Shown here: positions 13,632-13,633 of the stretch, piece by piece | Position numbering within the stretch: the first letter of the stretch is position 1 | Layout of the letters: every line of letters begins with the position of its first letter | Assembly (NCBI GenBank): GCA_048549915.1 | Contig: JBLYYE010000015.1 | Span: forward strand, 1-13,633 | Length of the DNA: 13,633 bases | DNA from: LSUCC0057 sp048549915 | Lineage (GTDB): Bacteria; Pseudomonadota; Gammaproteobacteria; Pseudomonadales; Porticoccaceae | Direction of reading: 5' to 3' | Notes under the pieces: model-generated | Seen by the model: only the letters and a program-made list of their open reading frames with translations | The model's database searches: none | What the model was told of the DNA's origin: nothing | Translations under genes and position numbers: made by a program

Positions 13632-13633
13632 AA

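Noticed and set aside
1..13633. A new defence, mobile or multigene system
   Set aside because: All genes belong to core or known families, with no repeats array, recombinase, phage or toxin-like gene in the window.

Overview
The window looks like the chromosome of a gammaproteobacterium, most likely in the Pseudomonas/Cellvibrio-type part of the class. The main reasons are protein sequence and gene order. CsrA, RecA, AlaS, MutS and a 7Fe ferredoxin close to Azotobacter FdI are all recognisable on sight. The backbone mutS / pncC-recA-recX / alaS-lysC-csrA / tRNA-Ser(GCU) is a known gammaproteobacterial arrangement, combining a part familiar from enterics (recA-recX-alaS-csrA-serV) with parts familiar from Pseudomonas and Vibrio (lysC between alaS and csrA; fdxA after mutS). 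The species cannot be named from this.

Layout, left to right. 45-518 (minus): tRNA-Ser(GCU) with a terminator, then csrA with its own terminator and a good sigma70 promoter. 602-5109 (minus): a translation and amino-acid cluster, read in the order Trm112-like gene, HIT gene (4-nt ATGA overlap), alaS, lysC. 5212-6520 (minus): two exported proteins, a DUF6491-like protein translationally coupled to an M23 peptidase-like protein. 6697-7677 (plus): a YheT-type alpha/beta hydrolase. 7684-8154 (minus): recX. 8250-8699 (plus): a hotdog thioesterase lying antiparallel between recX and recA. 8701-10300 (minus): recA with a clear LexA box, and pncC upstream of it. 10485-13631 (plus): mutS, fdxA and tRNA-Arg(UCG).

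How the genes fit together. Most of the window is housekeeping: mismatch repair (MutS), recombination and SOS (RecA, RecX), alanyl-tRNA synthesis, entry to the aspartate amino-acid family (LysC), and global post-transcriptional control (CsrA). The lineage-specific material is what sits inside this old backbone: the thioesterase that splits recA from recX, and the block yheT / DUF6491 / M23 / Trm112 / HIT between recX and alaS.

No intergenic stretch exceeds 300 bases; the longest are 184 nt (pncC/mutS), 176 nt (DUF6491/yheT) and 160 nt (csrA/tRNA-Ser). I saw no insertion sequence, CRISPR array, prophage gene or toxin-antitoxin pair, and no convincing new multigene system. The points most worth checking are a likely internal start inside lysC (separate regulatory subunit), the antiparallel gene between recA and recX, the HLD variant of the M23 metal site, the HIT/Trm112/alaS linkage, and a few unexplained inverted repeats.
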